DNA of 64,000 bases from UBA952 sp044361535 (GTDB lineage Bacteria; Bacteroidota; Bacteroidia; Flavobacteriales_D; Crocinitomicaceae), in assembly GCA_044361535.1 (NCBI GenBank), contig JBIKIQ010000003.1:124001-188000 (forward strand). Direction: 5' to 3'. The position numbers and the translations under genes are program-made. Below, in pieces: positions 1 through 8,643 of the stretch; positions within the stretch are counted from its first letter, which is position 1; each line of letters begins with the position of its first letter. The notes beneath the pieces are model-generated. The model did no database searches, was not told the DNA's origin, and saw only the letters and a program-made list of their open reading frames with translations.

Positions 1-701
1 ACTCTGACACTTCCACCACCTAATCGATCATGTAATTCAGGAAATATATGAACAATCGCTTTAGCAGCACCAGTAGATGTTGGTACAATAGATTGAGCCG
101 CTGCTCGTGCTCTTCTCAAATCTCGATGTGGACTGTCATGTAAATGTTGATCTGTTGTGTAACTATGTACAGTAGAAATAAAACAACCTTCAATTGAGCA
201 TAACTCCTTCATGACTTTAATCATAGGCGCCGCATTATTTGTAGTACACGAAGCATTTGAAATTATTTTCTCAGAACCTAATAATGTATTTTCGTTTACA
301 CCTAATACTATCGTTGGTATGTCAACTGATGTTGTTGGAGCCGAGATAATGATTTTTTGATTCAGAGATATTTTGTGCTGAGAAACCAGTTCTCTAGAAA
401 CAAATTTCCCTGTACTTTCAATTATGAAATCAATATTCGTATCCGACCAAGGAATATCGCTCGGATGAGGACAAGATACAAATGTAATTGACTTTCCATT
501 TTCGAAAACAAGTTGATTTCCTTCAATTATAAAATTATGTTTTAATGTTCTGTGAATACTATCGTATTTCAATAAATGAGCAAGTGTATGTATATCTGAT
601 AAATCATTAACTAAAGATATTTCAATATCCTCTGAATCCAAAGCTATCCGTGTAACATAGCGTCCAATTCTACCAAAACCATTAATGCCAATGCGTATCA
701 T
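1..701 (-). CDS. gap: Glyceraldehyde-3-phosphate dehydrogenase, N-terminal part (cut by window edge)
   Basis: This is the glycolytic enzyme that oxidises glyceraldehyde 3-phosphate to 1,3-bisphosphoglycerate with NAD(P). The frame opens with an ATG at 699-701, followed by the NAD-binding Rossmann motif GINGFGRIGR. The active-site segment ASCTTN places the catalytic cysteine at residue 152, which fits the family. About 233 residues are visible; the C-terminal third lies beyond base 1. It sits 53 bases downstream of nfu on the same strand and may be read from that operon. NAD versus NADP preference cannot be judged from what I checked. The assignment itself is firm. Confidence 0.95.
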   Translation of the reverse strand, partial: MIRIGINGFGRIGRYVTRIALDSEDIEISLVNDLSDIHTLAHLLKYDSIHRTLKHNFIIEGNQLVFENGKSITFVSCPHPSDIPWSDTNIDFIIESTGKFVSRELVSQHKISLNQKIIISAPTTSVDIPTIVLGVNENTLLGSEKIISNASCTTNNAAPMIKVMKELCSIEGCFISTVHSYTTDQHLHDSPHRDLRRARAAAQSIVPTSTGAAKAIVHIFPELHDRLGGGSVR

Positions 702-754
702 AGTAAAAAAACTAATGTAAGAAATTCAAAATAAACGTATTTAATAGTTTATTT

Positions 755-1018
755 TCATATTATTTCAAGTTCATCAATAGCTTGTACAGACTTCACTTCC
801 GGTGCTGCAATTTTTATTGCGTCTTCAAGCCCTGCCTTTAGCGTCATTGCACTCATCGAACACTCTTTACAAGCTCCTTTCATTCTTACTTTAACTATAA
901 AATCAGGCGTGATTTCTACTAATTCCATGTCACCTCCATCGGCATGTAAAAATGGTCTTAATTGATCAATTGCTTGATTAACCTTATTTAGAAGTGAAAG
1001 TTCTGATTGCGTATTCAT
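755..1018 (-). CDS. NifU-like C-terminal domain protein (Nfu-type Fe-S carrier)
   Basis: This 87-residue protein consists of the Nfu domain alone. It carries the CxxC pair (C50, C53 in CKECSMS) that binds a bridging [4Fe-4S] cluster in this family, so it probably delivers clusters to apo-proteins in the cytoplasm. The motifs LRPFLHADGGDMELV and VRMKGAC are typical. It is the last gene of the lptB-lipoprotein-mrp-nfu run and begins 7 bases after the mrp stop, so it pairs with another Fe-S carrier. The longer NfuA form with a degenerate A-type N-terminal domain is not present here. Confidence 0.92.
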   Translation of the reverse strand: MNTQSELSLLNKVNQAIDQLRPFLHADGGDMELVEITPDFIVKVRMKGACKECSMSAMTLKAGLEDAIKIAAPEVKSVQAIDELEII

Positions 1019-1025
1019 AGTGAAC

Positions 1026-2102
1026 TTATTTTTTCTTTTTTTCTTTAACTGTATTTAACTCGTTGATAAAGTTAACAACCAATTCATCAAATGCAATTGA
1101 AATCGGTGTGTTTTCTTGATACACCGCTGGTCGTCCAGCATCTCCTGCCTCCCGAACACTTTGGACAATAGGAATAGCCCCAAGGAATGGAACGCCCATT
1201 CCTTCTGCGAGATTTTTTGCTCCATCACGACCAAAAATGTAATATTTATTTTCAGGTAATTCAGCAGGAGTAAACCAAGCCATATTTTCTACAATACCTA
1301 TAACCGGTGCGTGTAATGAATCTAATTTAAACATGTTAACACCTCTTCTAGCATCAGCTAAGGCAACCTCTTGAGGTGTACTTATAATCACAACACCATC
1401 TAAAGGTGCGGTTTGAAGAAGAGAAAGATGAATATCTCCTGTGCCGGGAGGTAAATCGATTAATAAAAAATCTAGTTCTCCCCAGTGAGCATCGGTAATC
1501 ATTTGTGTTAATGCTTTAGAAGCCATTGGCCCGCGCCAAACTACCGCATTATCGTGATCTGTAAAAAAACCAATCGATAACAATTTAATACCATGAGATA
1601 CTACCGGATTAATTTTAGATTCACCATCTATATCAATCATTGTAGGACGTTCATGCAAGACATCAAACATTGTAGGCATAGAAGGACCATAAATATCAGC
1701 ATCAATAATACCAACAGTATAACCTGCTTTGAGCAGTCCTCCCGCTAAATTCGCAGTTAATGTAGATTTTCCAACTCCGCCTTTTCCTGAAGCAATTGCA
1801 ACAATGTTTTTCACATCGGGTAATATTTTTCTTCGAGCTTGTTTGGCTTCTGAAGGTATGCCTTGAATAGTGCAATTAATTTCAATGGTTTCGCCAAAAA
1901 AACGACGTAAATTAAATTCAATAGCCTCTTGCATGCGTTTTCTAGCGTGAAGTGCAGGATTTGAAATTAAAATGGTCAGCGTAATTGAATTATCTGTCAA
2001 TTCTAAAAGCTCAATCAAATTTGCCGAAACAATATCTTTTTTTATATCTGGCTCAGTGATATTGCTTAAAACTTCTAAAATACTTTCTCTAGTTAAATTC
2101 AT
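1026..2102 (-). CDS. mrp: Mrp/NBP35-family Fe-S cluster carrier ATPase
   Basis: This is a P-loop ATPase that carries Fe-S clusters. I use the ATG at 2100-2102 (358 residues). An in-frame upstream start would add 15 residues that do not look like the family, whereas this ATG makes an ATGA overlap with the preceding gene's stop. Residues 1-80 form the MIP18/DUF59-type N-terminal domain. The deviant Walker A GKGGVGKS is at about 106-113, followed by DADIYGPSMP and DLPPGTGD. The CxxC near the C-terminus that binds the bridging cluster in E. coli Mrp is missing: the stretch after ENMAWF reads TPAELPENKYYIFG. I recall this as common in Bacteroidota, so it may be a lineage trait. Confidence 0.93.
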   Translation of the reverse strand: MNLTRESILEVLSNITEPDIKKDIVSANLIELLELTDNSITLTILISNPALHARKRMQEAIEFNLRRFFGETIEINCTIQGIPSEAKQARRKILPDVKNIVAIASGKGGVGKSTLTANLAGGLLKAGYTVGIIDADIYGPSMPTMFDVLHERPTMIDIDGESKINPVVSHGIKLLSIGFFTDHDNAVVWRGPMASKALTQMITDAHWGELDFLLIDLPPGTGDIHLSLLQTAPLDGVVIISTPQEVALADARRGVNMFKLDSLHAPVIGIVENMAWFTPAELPENKYYIFGRDGAKNLAEGMGVPFLGAIPIVQSVREAGDAGRPAVYQENTPISIAFDELVVNFINELNTVKEKKKK

Positions 2103-2662
2103 TTTGATGGTATTTCTTTTATGGAACGAAACGATTTTTCGAAACATTCAATTACTTTTTTGCTATTGCCAGATTCTGTTGTTTTAAATTCATAATAAAC
2201 ACCATTAATTTTCTTTTGAGCATAGGCGTGGTAGGTTGAAGGAATTGACCCGTCTACGTCCTTTATTTTACGCTCGTATATAATAAGTTCAGGCTCGTCA
2301 ATAATAAATTTAATCGTGTAAATTGAATTCTTAGAATCCATTAATTTTTGTTTATGACTACTTATTAAATTTTTTAAATCTCCGTAATCCTCTATCAAAA
2401 ACACGAAATTAGGACCAATGTTTACTTCCCATAAAAAATCAGCTTCATTGTGCTTGACTTCGGGGATAAAACTCGTACCTATACCAACGGATTCATCTGG
2501 AAGCATAATGGTAGCTGGAATATCGTATTTAGATAAATCGAAACCAAAATATTGATAATAGTCTAGTTTTTTTGATTCATTTTCGGGCGTTTTCTTTTCT
2601 TTCGAACCACAGGAAGAGATTATAAGTAACACAAATAAAATAAAGAATGAATGTCTCCCCAT
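2099..2662 (-). CDS. Predicted lipoprotein, function unknown
   Basis: I do not recognise the family. The 187-residue product starts with a lipoprotein signal: a short basic N-terminus, a hydrophobic stretch and the lipobox ISSC at about residues 15-18, followed by GSKEKK. The rest is a soluble domain with alternating strands and no membrane segment, so it is probably anchored to the inner face of the outer membrane or the outer face of the inner membrane. It lies 2 bases after lptB and overlaps mrp by 4 bases, so it is co-transcribed with both. A role in envelope biogenesis would be a guess from lptB alone. Confidence 0.8.
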   Translation of the reverse strand: MGRHSFFILFVLLIISSCGSKEKKTPENESKKLDYYQYFGFDLSKYDIPATIMLPDESVGIGTSFIPEVKHNEADFLWEVNIGPNFVFLIEDYGDLKNLISSHKQKLMDSKNSIYTIKFIIDEPELIIYERKIKDVDGSIPSTYHAYAQKKINGVYYEFKTTESGNSKKVIECFEKSFRSIKEIPSK

Positions 2663-2664
2663 AT

Positions 2665-3396
2665 TTAGAGTTTTCTTTTCAGTTCAAAATTTTGACCTAA
2701 ATACACTTTTCTTACTTGTTCATCACCTGCCAAGTCTTCAGCTGATCCTGATTTCAATATACTACCTTCGAATAAGAGATATGCTCTGTCTGTAATTGAC
2801 AATGTTTCTTGAACGTTGTGGTCTGTAATTAATATACCAATATTACGCTTTTTTAATTCCCAAACAATACTTTGAATATCTTCGACCGCAATTGGGTCAA
2901 CACCTGCAAATGGTTCATCAAGAAGCACGAATTTAGGATCTGTTGCCAGCGCCCTTGCAATTTCTGTTCGTCTTTTTTCACCGCCTGAAAGTCGATTGCC
3001 TAAATTTTTTCGAACGTGCGTTAAACTAAATTCTTCCAAAAGTTTTTCGAGTTTTTCCTCGCGTTGCTTTTTATTTAAATGTGTCAATTCAAGAATGGCC
3101 ATAATGTTGTCTTCTACAGATAGTTTTCTGAAAACACTTACCTCTTGGGGCAAATAACCTATTCCAAGTTGTGCTCTTTTATACATGGGTAGTTTTGTGA
3201 TGTCAATTTCATCCAAAAAAACTGTTCCTTGGTCAGGTTTAACTAGGCCAACTATCATATAAAACGAGGTGGTTTTACCAGCGCCATTGGGCCCAAGAAG
3301 ACCAACGATTTCTCCTTGATTTACTTCAATGGAAACATTTTTCACCACTTGGCGACCACGATAACTTTTTGAAATTTCTTGTGTATGTAATTTCAC
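2665..3396 (-). CDS. lptB: LPS export ABC transporter ATP-binding protein LptB
   Basis: LptB powers extraction of lipopolysaccharide from the inner membrane with LptFG and pushes it along the LptA/C bridge. The 243 residues contain Walker A GPNGAGKT (35-42), the Q-loop in GYLPQE, the signature LSGGEKRR, Walker B VLLDEPFAGVDP and the switch histidine in ITDHNVQE. This run is diagnostic of LptB. The start is GTG (3394-3396); no ATG precedes it in a sensible place. A -33/-7 pair lies just upstream, so the leader would be extremely short. It heads the run that continues with a lipoprotein, mrp and nfu. Its lptFG partners are not in this window. Confidence 0.95.
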   Translation of the reverse strand: MKLHTQEISKSYRGRQVVKNVSIEVNQGEIVGLLGPNGAGKTTSFYMIVGLVKPDQGTVFLDEIDITKLPMYKRAQLGIGYLPQEVSVFRKLSVEDNIMAILELTHLNKKQREEKLEKLLEEFSLTHVRKNLGNRLSGGEKRRTEIARALATDPKFVLLDEPFAGVDPIAVEDIQSIVWELKKRNIGILITDHNVQETLSITDRAYLLFEGSILKSGSAEDLAGDEQVRKVYLGQNFELKRKL

Positions 3397-3400
3397 GAGA

Positions 3401-3428
3401 TAAAGATACTACGAGTTTATTAATTCAA
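3401..3428 (-). promoter_or_regulatory. Putative Bacteroidota-type promoter for lptB
   Basis: Read on the minus strand, TTG (3426-3428) and TATCTTTA (3401-3408) are separated by 17 bases. This is close to the Bacteroidota consensus TTG-N17-23-TAnnTTTG, with one mismatch in the -7 box. The box ends only 4 bases before the GTG start, which would give an almost leaderless transcript. The prediction rests on consensus alone. Confidence 0.45.
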
Positions 3429-3534
3429 CCCCTGTAAAAAGTAAAAATCAATGGTTTTAAATTTTATAAAAAACATATTGGCTAAATAGTTGTTTTGTAA
3501 TAGTATTACTATTAAATTTGTGTTGATTACTTTT

Positions 3535-4215
3535 ATGAATCAAATTTTATCAAATATTTCAATAAGTATTAATAAGGAATTATACCTAAAAGATCCTCAT
3601 ACTTCGTTATTAGGTAAAAGTATACTTAATGTAGCCATTGATTTAATAGATGATTTAGGGTTTGAACTTTTTACGTTTAAAAAATTAGCGAACGAAATAA
3701 AAACCTCTGAGGCTTCTGTTTACAGGTATTTTGAGAATAAGCACAAATTGTTGTTGTACCTGACAAATTGTTATTGGGCGGGTATTTTGACACGGTTGTT
3801 GTTTGAAACAAATAACATAATCGATCCAAATCAACGTTTGAAAAAGGCGATTCATATTTTGACTTCTTTTCCAGACCCTGAAAAGGATTCACTTTTTACT
3901 AATGAACAAATATTAAAGCGCATTGTAATTAACGAGGCTGTTAAAGCTTTAATAACAAAAGAAGTGGATCAGGAAAATCAAGTTGGCATATTTTCAGTTT
4001 ATAAGGATGTTGTTAATGCTGTTGCAGCTATAATTTTGGAAGTAAATCCAAGTTATCCGTATCCCAATATGCTGGTTTCAAGTATGATTGAGGGCAGTAA
4101 TCAACAACGCTTTTTTGCAGAGCATTTGCCGAGACTTACAAATTCACGAAAAGAAGATGATTTGGTTGAGCATTTTTATTTGGATTTGGTATTTAAAACA
4201 ATAAAAAATGATTGA
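3535..4215 (+). CDS. TetR/AcrR-family transcriptional regulator
   Basis: This is a 226-residue one-component repressor, probably of the exporter operon that follows. I take the ATG at 3535; the 15 extra upstream residues opened by an alternative start look non-coding. The N-terminal helix-turn-helix is clear: ILNVAIDLIDDLGFELFTF, then KLANEIKTSEASVYRYFENK, which matches the TetR pattern including the YxYFxxK end. The C-terminal ligand domain is not close to a type I recognise. The gene overlaps the ABC gene by 8 bases, so regulator and transporter are co-transcribed, as expected for autoregulation. The effector is unknown. Confidence 0.88.
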   Translation: MNQILSNISISINKELYLKDPHTSLLGKSILNVAIDLIDDLGFELFTFKKLANEIKTSEASVYRYFENKHKLLLYLTNCYWAGILTRLLFETNNIIDPNQRLKKAIHILTSFPDPEKDSLFTNEQILKRIVINEAVKALITKEVDQENQVGIFSVYKDVVNAVAAIILEVNPSYPYPNMLVSSMIEGSNQQRFFAEHLPRLTNSRKEDDLVEHFYLDLVFKTIKND

Positions 4216-5896
4216 AGGAAAAGAAAGTATTTTAACTCGTGTTTGGAACCTATTGACTCCTGATAGGATTGAAATAAGAAATATCTATATTTTCGCCATT
4301 TTTAGTGGTGTAATTTCGCTTGGTCTTCCACTAGGAATCCAAATGATAATTAATTTTATTCAACTTGGCCAGCTCAGTGCTTCTTGGTTTTTGTTGGTTG
4401 GTCTCGTGGTTGCAGCAATTGGATTTTCAGGTGTAATGAATATACTTCAATTAAGAATTACGGAGAATTTACAACAGCGAATTTTCACGCGATCAGCTTT
4501 TGAATTTGCTTATCGGATACCAAAAATAAAACTTGAGGCGTTACGCAATTATTACCATCCTGAAATAAATGCACGTTTTTTTGATACCCTTACTATTCAA
4601 AAAGCGACTTCAAAATTGTTAATTGATTTCATGGCTGCCTCATTACAAATAGTGTTTGGTCTGGGATTACTTGCTTTTTATCACAGTTTCTTCATTTTTT
4701 TCGGGGTAGGATTATTGTTTTTACTATATATAATTATTAGGCTAACATCCAAGGGAGGATATAAAACAAGTTTGAAAGAATCATCTCAAAAGTATAAAGT
4801 TGTGAATTGGTTAAATGAAATAAACATTGCCAGATCTAGTGTTAGAAATGCCGGCACAAATTTTCACTTAACTGTTGTTGATGAAAAGCTTCAAGGGTAT
4901 ATTAACGCTAGAAAGAATCATTTTCGAATTTTAGTTCAGCAATATGGGTATTTGATTTTATTCAAAATTTTAATTGCTCTTTGCCTATTGATTGTTGGTG
5001 GTTTGTTAGTTGTAAATCAAGAAATGAATATTGGACAATTTGTAGCCTCCGAGATTATTATTGTATTGGTTTTGTCGTCGGTAGAGAAGATAATTTTAAA
5101 TCTAGATCTTGTTTACGATGTTCTTACCTCTATAGAAAAGATTGGACAAGTAACCGATTTGCCAATAGAGGAGAGAAAAGGCAGTCATTTATTTGTGCAC
5201 TCTGAGAAAGGTGTTCATGTGGAAATTAAAGGCCTCAATTTTCAAATGGAAGAAACGACCCTTTCTGCTTTACATCAATTTACCATGCATGCCTTGCCTG
5301 GTCAAAAAATCAGTATAGTTTCAGATTCAAGTCTATCTTCTAAATCGCTGTTTTTAATCCTGTTAGGACATCTAAATAAGTATACCGGTTCCATATTTTT
5401 GGATAATCAACCTTTGGAAAATTTAGATCAAAATGAAATGCTGAAATCGACCGGTGCAGTATTGGCTGAAGACAAGTTGATTTTTGGATCAATTAAGGAA
5501 AACATTTTATTTGGAAGAACTGATTTTCAGTTGATAGATGTTATTGATGTTTGTCGTCAATTAGGAATTGATGACAACATTGAACAACTTAATGAAAAAT
5601 ATGATACGTTAATCAACCCTGATTATTTGGTTATCCCTCACGATGTTGAAAGAAAAATTCTTCTAGCGCGTGTTATGTTGACAAAGCCAAAGTTGATGCT
5701 GTTGGAAAATCTTTCCTCTGGCATGAACAACAAGCAACTTGAGTCTTTGTTAGCAGCAATCAATTCGATAAAGGATTGTACGCTTATAATTGCTTCTCAG
5801 AATCCAAAAGTTCACCGTATTTCTGATTTGATTATTGAAATTGAGAATGGCCAAATTGTTTTTAATGGTAGTTATGAATCTTATGCTAAAAAGTAA
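4208..5896 (+). CDS. ABC exporter-like protein with degenerate ATPase domain
   Basis: The 562-residue product has an ABC exporter layout: a membrane domain (about residues 25-290, several strongly hydrophobic segments) and a C-terminal nucleotide-binding fold (about 330-562). The ATPase motifs are badly altered. The Walker A region reads SDSSLSSKS, with all three glycines replaced while K379 and S380 remain. Walker B ends LLEN (E500, N501) in place of DE. The LSGGQ signature is replaced by IPHDV, the D-loop reads SGMN, and the switch histidine is replaced by S530/Q531. The fold is nevertheless maintained over its full length without stops, so the gene looks selected, not decayed. It is followed by HlyD and TolC partners. 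It might be a pseudo-ATPase, bind nucleotide weakly, or need a second ATPase. Confidence 0.85.
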   Translation: MIEGKESILTRVWNLLTPDRIEIRNIYIFAIFSGVISLGLPLGIQMIINFIQLGQLSASWFLLVGLVVAAIGFSGVMNILQLRITENLQQRIFTRSAFEFAYRIPKIKLEALRNYYHPEINARFFDTLTIQKATSKLLIDFMAASLQIVFGLGLLAFYHSFFIFFGVGLLFLLYIIIRLTSKGGYKTSLKESSQKYKVVNWLNEINIARSSVRNAGTNFHLTVVDEKLQGYINARKNHFRILVQQYGYLILFKILIALCLLIVGGLLVVNQEMNIGQFVASEIIIVLVLSSVEKIILNLDLVYDVLTSIEKIGQVTDLPIEERKGSHLFVHSEKGVHVEIKGLNFQMEETTLSALHQFTMHALPGQKISIVSDSSLSSKSLFLILLGHLNKYTGSIFLDNQPLENLDQNEMLKSTGAVLAEDKLIFGSIKENILFGRTDFQLIDVIDVCRQLGIDDNIEQLNEKYDTLINPDYLVIPHDVERKILLARVMLTKPKLMLLENLSSGMNNKQLESLLAAINSIKDCTLIIASQNPKVHRISDLIIEIENGQIVFNGSYESYAKK

Positions 5897-5901
5897 AAGT
5901 T

Positions 5902-7248
5902 ATGCTTAATTTATCACCTGACAACAAAAGTTCAATTGAAGTTAGTGACTTTCAATCTCTGTCATACTTGGAGCGAAAAAAGTCCTCTAAGAAATTGTTA
6001 TATTCCATCTATGCGTTATTTTTTATTGTTGATATCATCCTGTTTTTACCTTGGACACAAAATATTCGTTCAAATGGAAAAATAACCACTTTGCGGCCTG
6101 AACAACGACCTCAAACAATAAATACTATGATTTCAGGTAGAATTGAGAAGTGGTTTGTTAAGGATGGTGATATTGTAAAAAAAGGGGATACCATTCTTTT
6201 TATTTCTGAGATAAAAGAAGATTACTTTGATCCAAATTTAATTGCACGAACCAAGGATCAGCTGAAGAATAAGGAATTGTCAGTTTCCTCGTACACGGAC
6301 AAAATCAAATCGTTGGATAATCGAGTAGACGCTTTATTGGACAATGGACAACTGCAGCTTCAACAGGCTAAAATTAAACTTCAACAGTCTGAATTAAAAG
6401 TTAGAGCAGACAGTATTGAATACTACACAGCAATAGAAAACAATAAAATTGCAGAGGATCAATACAAGCGATTTAAAAAATTAAAAGATGCTGATTTGAA
6501 GTCCCAGACTGAACTTGAAACTCGAAAACTGGCCTTACAGCGGGCAAATGCTAGTGAGATTTCATCGCGTCAAAAATACTTACAAAGCAAAAATGATATC
6601 ATTGATGCTAAGCTAGGTTTCAATTCAGTAAGCGCAAAATTTAGAGATGAAGTTTCAAAGGCAGAATCAGATAAGTTTTCAGCACTATCAAGTATGTATG
6701 ATGCAGAAGTGGATGTAACGAAACTTCAAACGCAAGTAGTGAATTATTCAGTGCGAAATGGGATGTATTTTATTTTAGCTCCTCAAGATGGAGTTGTTAC
6801 AAAAACACTCTCAAGTGGAATTGGAGAAACTATTAAACAAGGTGATGCAATCGCAACCATAATGCCTGCAAAGTATGATTTTGCCTTGGAGGTGTATGTG
6901 CGACCTATGGATTTGCCTTTGTTGCAGAAAGGTCAACACGTTCGCATTCAGTTTGATGGATGGCCTGCAATTGTGTTTTCTGGTTGGCCAAATACAAGCT
7001 TTGGCACCTTTGGCGGTGACATTCTTGCAGTTGATAATTTTGCAGGGGAGGACGGGAATTTTAGGGTGCTAATTGTTCCTGACAAATCAGAGCATAAATG
7101 GCCAGATAAATTGAGAGTAGGAGGTGGGGCTAAAACCATGATAATGTTGAATGATGTAAAAGTAGGTTACGAACTTTGGCGTTTAATTAATGGGTTTCCT
7201 CCAGATTATTATGCGGCTAAAAAAACAGAAAAAAAATCTGAAAAATGA
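5902..7248 (+). CDS. HlyD-family periplasmic adaptor subunit
   Basis: This membrane fusion protein of 448 residues would link the inner-membrane transporter to the outer-membrane channel. After a cytoplasmic tail, a single membrane segment lies at about residues 32-50. Next come the first half of the lipoyl/barrel-sandwich motif (GRIEKWFVKDGDIVKKGDTIL), a long coiled-coil hairpin (about 115-285, rich in Q, K, E and A), the second lipoyl half (APQDGVVTKTLSSGIGETIKQGDAI) and a beta-barrel domain. It starts 5 bases after the ABC gene and overlaps the TolC gene by 4 bases (ATGA). The architecture is that of type I secretion or large-substrate efflux adaptors. The substrate is unknown. Confidence 0.92.
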   Translation: MLNLSPDNKSSIEVSDFQSLSYLERKKSSKKLLYSIYALFFIVDIILFLPWTQNIRSNGKITTLRPEQRPQTINTMISGRIEKWFVKDGDIVKKGDTILFISEIKEDYFDPNLIARTKDQLKNKELSVSSYTDKIKSLDNRVDALLDNGQLQLQQAKIKLQQSELKVRADSIEYYTAIENNKIAEDQYKRFKKLKDADLKSQTELETRKLALQRANASEISSRQKYLQSKNDIIDAKLGFNSVSAKFRDEVSKAESDKFSALSSMYDAEVDVTKLQTQVVNYSVRNGMYFILAPQDGVVTKTLSSGIGETIKQGDAIATIMPAKYDFALEVYVRPMDLPLLQKGQHVRIQFDGWPAIVFSGWPNTSFGTFGGDILAVDNFAGEDGNFRVLIVPDKSEHKWPDKLRVGGGAKTMIMLNDVKVGYELWRLINGFPPDYYAAKKTEKKSEK

Positions 7249-8633
7249 GAATTTCTTTCATTCTAATTTTGATTTTAAGCTTCAGTTTTACTCTGGAGTC
7301 ACAAACAACACTTACAGATAAGCAATTTTATGAAATTGTACTAAAAAATCACCCTATGGCAAAGCAAGCTCAACTTCAGACTCAGTTTGGAGAAAAGGCT
7401 ATTTTGTATGCTCAAGGAGGGTTTGACCCAAAAATCTTTACACATACCCTACAAAAGAATTTTAACTCCACGGCCTATTATAATTTAATTCACTCAGGAT
7501 TGAAGGTGCCAACATGGTACGGCCTAGAATTCAAAGGAGGTTTTGAATCAAATCAAGGGGCGTTTTTAAATCCAGAAGAAAAAACCCCTTCCAGTGGTTT
7601 GGTATATGCTGGAGCGACTGTCAATATTGGCAAAGGACTTTTTATCGATGAAAGAAGAGCTGAATTGTTCAAGGCAAAAGTATATTTTCAAAGTACCTTT
7701 TTTGAACAAAAGCTTCAATTGAACGAACTGATTTATGAATCTGGTTATGCTTATTGGGATTGGTTTCTATCCTTTCACTCGATGAAAATTTTGGAGGAGG
7801 CATTCCAATTGGCTAATGTGCGTTATGATGCTGTAAAGCAAACAGCTGAATTGGGCGACCGGGCACAAATTGATGTTGTTGAAGCGGGTTTGCAAGTTCA
7901 GAATCGTGAATCGATGTTATTGAGTTTTCAGGCAGAATTTAAAAATTCAGGGTTTAAGATTTCTACGTTTTTATGGAATGAACAACAAATCCCTTTAGAT
8001 TTAGATAGCCTTACCTCCCCTATAAAAATTGAAATTTTAGAAAAAGATTCTCTTTCCTTATTATCCAATCAAGAAATTGATACGGCGATTACAAACCATC
8101 CCTATTTGCAAGTCACCAACTTCAAAATAAAAGGGTTGGAAATTGAAAGAAGATTGAAAAGAGAACAGTTGAAACCGGAGTTGGCAGTGAATTACAATTT
8201 TTTGAATCAACCTATTCAAAATAATCCTTTTGCTAATATGTCAATTAATAACTACAAATGGGGTTTGACTTTTGAAATGCCTATTTTCCTTAGAAAAGAG
8301 CGAGGAGATTTAGCAAAAACCAATTTAAAATTGCAAGAGGAACGTTTTAATTTGGAGAACAGCAAAGCTTATATTGAATTTAAAATTCGTACTGCTCAGA
8401 TAGAGTATAATAATGCGATGGATCAGCTTGAAATATTTCAAAAAACAGTTATAGATACAAAACGTTTATTAGATGCAGAAAAAGAAATGTTTGAAACAGG
8501 AGAAAGTTCATTATTTCTAATAAACGCGCGTGAATTAGCATATATTCAGGCTAAATTGAAATGGGTAGAAAGCATGGCAAAATCAAAAAAAGCGTTCTTA
8601 GCCTTGAAGTTTAATTTAGCGCAATTGATCTAA
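7245..8633 (+). CDS. TolC-family outer membrane efflux protein
   Basis: This 462-residue protein begins with a signal peptide (hydrophobic to about residue 19, then SQTT). It has the TolC pattern of two repeated halves with long amphipathic helices, for example FQLANVRYDAVKQTAELGDRAQIDVVEAGLQVQNRE in the first half and the region around RLLDAEKEMFETGESSLFLINARELAYIQAKLK in the second. It would form the trimeric outer-membrane channel for the HlyD/ABC pair upstream, whose stop it overlaps by 4 bases. It closes the TetR-ABC-HlyD-TolC operon. Confidence in the family is high, and the transported molecule cannot be told. Confidence 0.93.
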   Translation: MRISFILILILSFSFTLESQTTLTDKQFYEIVLKNHPMAKQAQLQTQFGEKAILYAQGGFDPKIFTHTLQKNFNSTAYYNLIHSGLKVPTWYGLEFKGGFESNQGAFLNPEEKTPSSGLVYAGATVNIGKGLFIDERRAELFKAKVYFQSTFFEQKLQLNELIYESGYAYWDWFLSFHSMKILEEAFQLANVRYDAVKQTAELGDRAQIDVVEAGLQVQNRESMLLSFQAEFKNSGFKISTFLWNEQQIPLDLDSLTSPIKIEILEKDSLSLLSNQEIDTAITNHPYLQVTNFKIKGLEIERRLKREQLKPELAVNYNFLNQPIQNNPFANMSINNYKWGLTFEMPIFLRKERGDLAKTNLKLQEERFNLENSKAYIEFKIRTAQIEYNNAMDQLEIFQKTVIDTKRLLDAEKEMFETGESSLFLINARELAYIQAKLKWVESMAKSKKAFLALKFNLAQLI

Positions 8634-8643
8634 TTATTTTGAA

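Noticed and set aside
3490..3534. N-terminal extension of the TetR gene
   Set aside because: It depends on a non-ATG start and encodes residues unlike the family; the ATG at 3535 gives a normal TetR length.
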